From positions 1 to 8,597 of the forward strand of contig JANWHO010000321.1 in the NCBI GenBank assembly GCA_025450375.1: a stretch of DNA of 8,597 nucleotides, given 5' to 3'. The number at the start of each line of letters is the position of its first letter. Positions within the stretch are counted from its first letter, which is position 1. The position numbers and the translations under genes are program-made. The DNA comes from Chloroflexota bacterium. Its GTDB lineage: Bacteria > Chloroflexota > UBA5177 > JANWHV01. This document shows positions 6,478 through 8,597 of the stretch, in pieces. Below the pieces are notes generated by a model. The model saw nothing but the letters and a program-made list of their open reading frames with translations, made no database searches and was not told where the DNA came from.

Positions 6478-7032
6478 CTACGCCGGTGACGGCTCACCAG
6501 GGATCGTTTCCACGATGATCTGGTCGTTGGTATAGATGCAGATCGAAGACGCGATTTTCATTGCGGCCTCGGCGATTGCCCGGGCGTCCAGCGCCGAGTG
6601 GTCGAGAAGCGCCCGGGCCGCCGCGAGCGCGTACGGCCCACCAGAGCCAATCGCAATCAGGTGCCTATCGGGTTGAATCACGTCGCCGTTCCCGGATACG
6701 ACCAGCAACTCGTCTTCCGACGCGGCCACTACTTCCGCCTCCAGCCGCCTCAAATACTTGTCGGAGCGCCAATCCTTGGCAAGATTTGTCGCCGCCCGCC
6801 GCAGATTGCCGCCATTCTGCTCCAGTTGGTTCTCCAGACGCTCCAGCAGCGTGATCCCATCGGCCGCGGAGCCCGCAAAACCCACCAGTATACGATTATT
6901 GTACATGCGGTAGATTTTCCGCGCCGTATGCTTCATCACGACCTCGCCCTGGGTCACCTGGCCATCACCCGCCATCGCCACCTTGCCGTCCCGCGCCACC
7001 GCGACGATGGTGGTGCTCCGTATCCGCTCCAT
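6478..7032 (-). CDS. hslV: ATP-dependent protease subunit HslV
   Basis: The peptidase (ClpQ) of the HslUV complex, an N-terminal-threonine protease related to proteasome beta subunits that forms a double hexamer capped by HslU. From ATG 7032 the protein is 184 residues and starts MERIRSTTIVAV. Taking T7 as mature Thr1 after removal of a six-residue propeptide, the active-site set falls exactly on E. coli numbering: D17 (in AGDGQVTQG), K33 (in HTARKI) and S124 (in IGSGGPYAL). All are present, so the enzyme should be active. IASSICIYTNDQIIVE (160-175) is the typical C-terminal block. A second in-frame ATG at 7047 is possible, but GAGGG sits 8 nt before 7032, making this the better start. It is 81 bp after xer and 65 bp before hslU; all three are probably cotranscribed. 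Confidence 0.97.
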   Translation of the reverse strand: MERIRSTTIVAVARDGKVAMAGDGQVTQGEVVMKHTARKIYRMYNNRILVGFAGSAADGITLLERLENQLEQNGGNLRRAATNLAKDWRSDKYLRRLEAEVVAASEDELLVVSGNGDVIQPDRHLIAIGSGGPYALAAARALLDHSALDARAIAEAAMKIASSICIYTNDQIIVETIPGEPSPA

Positions 7033-7040
7033 ATGTGCCG

Positions 7041-7045
7041 CCCTC
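7041..7045 (-). promoter_or_regulatory. Shine-Dalgarno of hslV
   Basis: GAGGG on the minus strand, 8 nt upstream of ATG 7032. It overlaps the first codons of the alternative start at 7047, which itself has only a weak GGAATGG upstream. This is the reason for choosing the shorter propeptide. Confidence 0.65.
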
Positions 7046-7113
7046 ATCCATTCCAGCCCGTTTCGCCGAGTTATCCGCTAAACATAACACGCGGCTTCTC
7101 AGTCTACCAGAAC

Positions 7114-8094
7114 TCAGGCCCTTGGGTGGCAACGGTGATACACATCGCGGAGGCGGGGATCCGCCACATGCAAATACCGCTGTGTGGTCGCCAAGCTCGC
7201 GTGTCCGAGCAGTTGCTGCACCGTACGGAGATCCGCGCCTCCATTCAACAAATGGGTGGCGAAGGAGTGCCGCAGAGCGTGCGGATGGGCCTTGTCAGCT
7301 AGACCCACCTGTAGGGCGCGGCTCTCGACGATGAGCCCGACCGACCGAACACTCAAGGGACCACCGCGCCAATTGACCAACAGGATGTCGTGCGGAGCCT
7401 TGCCTGCCATCAATGGAATTCGGCCTTCGTTCAAGTAGAGGGCCACGGCCGCCGCCGCGGGCTCTCCGAACAGGATTCGCCGCTCCTTGTCACCCTTCCC
7501 ACGGACAATCGCCTGCCGCTCATCAAGGGCGAGGTCGGTAATCCTGAGCGATACCAGTTCGGCGGCCCGCAAACCGGCCCCATAGAGCAACTCCAATGCC
7601 GCCTGGTCTCGGAGAGCCAGGAGCCGCTCGATCTGCTTCAAGTTCCGTGGGGAGGTTCCTTTCCGCAGGAGATTTCCCGCCTGGTTTTCGGTCAGGATGG
7701 CCGGCAACTGATGGGGCGCGCGTCCGGCCCTCAGCCGGAGGGCGCCGGGATCGATCTCCAACCCAGATCGCTCAAGATGCCGGAGAAGGCTACGAGCGCT
7801 GGACAGCATTCTTGCCATCGACGATCTGGCGTACCCTTCGCCGTGCAGATGCGCCAACCAGGCGCGCAAGACGGCCCGATTCAGGCCGACAGGCTCCGTG
7901 ACACCTTGGTCGCGGAGCCACGTAACCAGGGCCCGCAGATCGGTTTCACGGGCCCGCGCGCTGTTGGAGCGCGGGCCCTGCCGTGCGTGTACCTCCCGAA
8001 GTAGCGCGTGGCAGGCTCGGTCGATACCCGTGGATCCGCCGGCCTCGAACCCCACGACCGCCGGCTGTTCCTTCGCTCGATGATGAATCGTCAA
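7114..8094 (-). CDS. xerC: Tyrosine recombinase of the XerC/XerD family
   Basis: A site-specific DNA recombinase that, in its usual role, resolves chromosome dimers at dif together with a partner Xer protein. The 326-residue reading has an N-terminal core-binding domain (about 24-110) and a C-terminal catalytic domain (about 130-320). All catalytic residues are present: R176 (YGAGLRAAEL), K200 (RGKGDKER), H272 and R275 (HPHALRHSFATHLL), H298 (LLGHASLATTQ) and the nucleophile Y307 (RYLHV). It ends in HPRA, as many Xer proteins do. XerC rather than XerD is inferred from its place before hslVU, as with Bacillus codV; sequence alone does not separate them. The start is uncertain: TTG 8094 is the longest reading and gives about 20-25 extra N-terminal residues, and GTG 8055 is an alternative. 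A phage integrase is unlikely given the housekeeping context. Confidence 0.9.
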   Translation of the reverse strand: MTIHHRAKEQPAVVGFEAGGSTGIDRACHALLREVHARQGPRSNSARARETDLRALVTWLRDQGVTEPVGLNRAVLRAWLAHLHGEGYARSSMARMLSSARSLLRHLERSGLEIDPGALRLRAGRAPHQLPAILTENQAGNLLRKGTSPRNLKQIERLLALRDQAALELLYGAGLRAAELVSLRITDLALDERQAIVRGKGDKERRILFGEPAAAAVALYLNEGRIPLMAGKAPHDILLVNWRGGPLSVRSVGLIVESRALQVGLADKAHPHALRHSFATHLLNGGADLRTVQQLLGHASLATTQRYLHVADPRLRDVYHRCHPRA

Positions 8095-8114
8095 TGTCCA
8101 CTCATAGTGCTGCG

Positions 8115-8120
8115 AGTATA
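8115..8120 (-). promoter_or_regulatory. Possible -10 element upstream of xer
   Basis: TATACT on the minus strand matches the sigma-70 -10 consensus in 5 of 6 bases and stands out in GC-rich surroundings. The best -35-like hexamer, TTGGCG at 8147-8142, is 21 bp away, too far for a normal promoter. If used, transcription would start near 8108, about 14 nt before the TTG start of xer. The whole spacer 8095-8175 shows no other obvious signal. Confidence 0.3.
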
Positions 8121-8175
8121 CAACCGGGGGCAGGACTCAGGCGCCAATTCTCGGGACAATCTACTCACTTTCGGC

Positions 8176-8597
8176 TCAGTCACTCTGGTCGGATCCCGCG
8201 GTTGTCGGCAGTCGCGAGATCACCGCCAGGGCCAGGACGCACAGGACTATACCGAGCCAGGGACGGCGAATGACCGCGCGCCCCGCCGTTACCGCCAGCA
8301 GATCCTCGCCGACCGCGACCACCGGATCCGGAAGGCCCGTGCGCTTCACCACCCAGGCACGGCCGTGGCCCCCCGCGAACGAACCAACCAGCGCGCCGGC
8401 CGCGCCGGTCCCCCAACCGGCCCACCCGGGCTTCTCCGCCAGGCGAAAGCTCGCGATTCCCGCTATCCCACCACTGAGAGCCCGACCCGCTAAAAGGCCG
8501 CGATTGAGCCGGCTGGGGATAAACGGCAACTTGTCAGCCAGGAACTCGCCCGCCATCGCCGCCGAAAGCCCGCGGCTGGCGAGCTTCTGGAACAGCC
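8176..8597 (-). CDS. Gly/Ala-rich membrane protein, probably DUF4126 family (5' end beyond window)
   Basis: The reading frame is open to the right edge, so the N-terminus is missing; 139 residues are visible. An internal ATG at 8556 is not a convincing start because the coding pattern continues upstream (LFQKLASRGLSAA). The visible part has GEFLADKLPFIPSRLNR, then small-residue-rich stretches (GRALSGGIAGIA, GTGAAGALVGSFAGG), a basic segment (GRAWVVKRTGLPDP), an acidic VGEDLLAVTAGR, and a hydrophobic C-terminal helix (WLGIVLCVLALAVISRL). This pattern, DKLP...R followed by Gly-rich helices and a conserved ED, recalls DUF4126 membrane proteins, whose function is unknown. I rely on memory for that match. 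It lies 81 bp upstream of xer on the same strand; a functional link to recombination is not implied. Confidence 0.6.
   Translation of the reverse strand, partial: LFQKLASRGLSAAMAGEFLADKLPFIPSRLNRGLLAGRALSGGIAGIASFRLAEKPGWAGWGTGAAGALVGSFAGGHGRAWVVKRTGLPDPVVAVGEDLLAVTAGRAVIRRPWLGIVLCVLALAVISRLPTTAGSDQSD

Noticed and set aside
7033..7113. Promoter in the xer-hslV spacer (TATGTT or GATAAC as -10)
   Set aside because: Both hexamers match only 4 of 6 bases and no fitting -35 lies 16-18 bp upstream.
7114..8094. Xer recombinase as a sign of an integrated element
   Set aside because: It is flanked by housekeeping genes in a widely conserved order, with no att-like repeats, cargo or tRNA nearby; a chromosomal Xer protein explains it.

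Overview
This is a GC-rich bacterial housekeeping segment. All recognisable genes read on the minus strand, so transcription runs from high to low coordinates. In transcription order they are: a partial Gly-rich membrane protein (probably DUF4126 family), a Xer-type tyrosine recombinase, hslV, hslU, then rpsB, tsf, pyrH, frr, uppS, cdsA and the N-terminal third of dxr, which is cut by the left edge. No transposon, phage, CRISPR, tRNA or rRNA was seen, and no plus-strand ORF looks real.

The gene order (xer-hslV-hslU ... rpsB-tsf-pyrH-frr-uppS-cdsA-dxr) is an old one, also known from Bacillus, where codY and flagellar genes lie between hslU and rpsB. High GC, a short 196-residue EF-Ts and the lack of codY argue against a typical Firmicute. 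A GC-rich, deep-branching phylum such as Gemmatimonadota is my best guess, at low confidence because no marker was compared with a database.

Region by region: 8095-8597 holds the partial membrane protein and a short spacer with a -10-like TATACT before the recombinase. 6478-8094 holds xer and hslV. 4967-6412 is hslU, the ATPase partner of the HslV peptidase. 4764-4966 is the main non-coding stretch: a perfect 40-bp palindrome of GATC units spaced 9 bp apart lies 6 nt past the hslU stop, followed by an rpsB leader that can fold into a three-way junction. 1-4763 is a compact operon. rpsB, tsf and frr serve translation (30S protein S2, EF-Tu recycling, post-termination ribosome recycling). pyrH makes UDP. 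uppS and cdsA supply the undecaprenyl carrier and CDP-diacylglycerol for the envelope. dxr starts the MEP isoprenoid pathway that feeds uppS.

The proteins themselves are ordinary. The most notable items are non-coding: the GATC palindrome, the possible S2-responsive leader, and a perfect 11-bp hairpin between rpsB and tsf. I found no convincing new multi-gene system.
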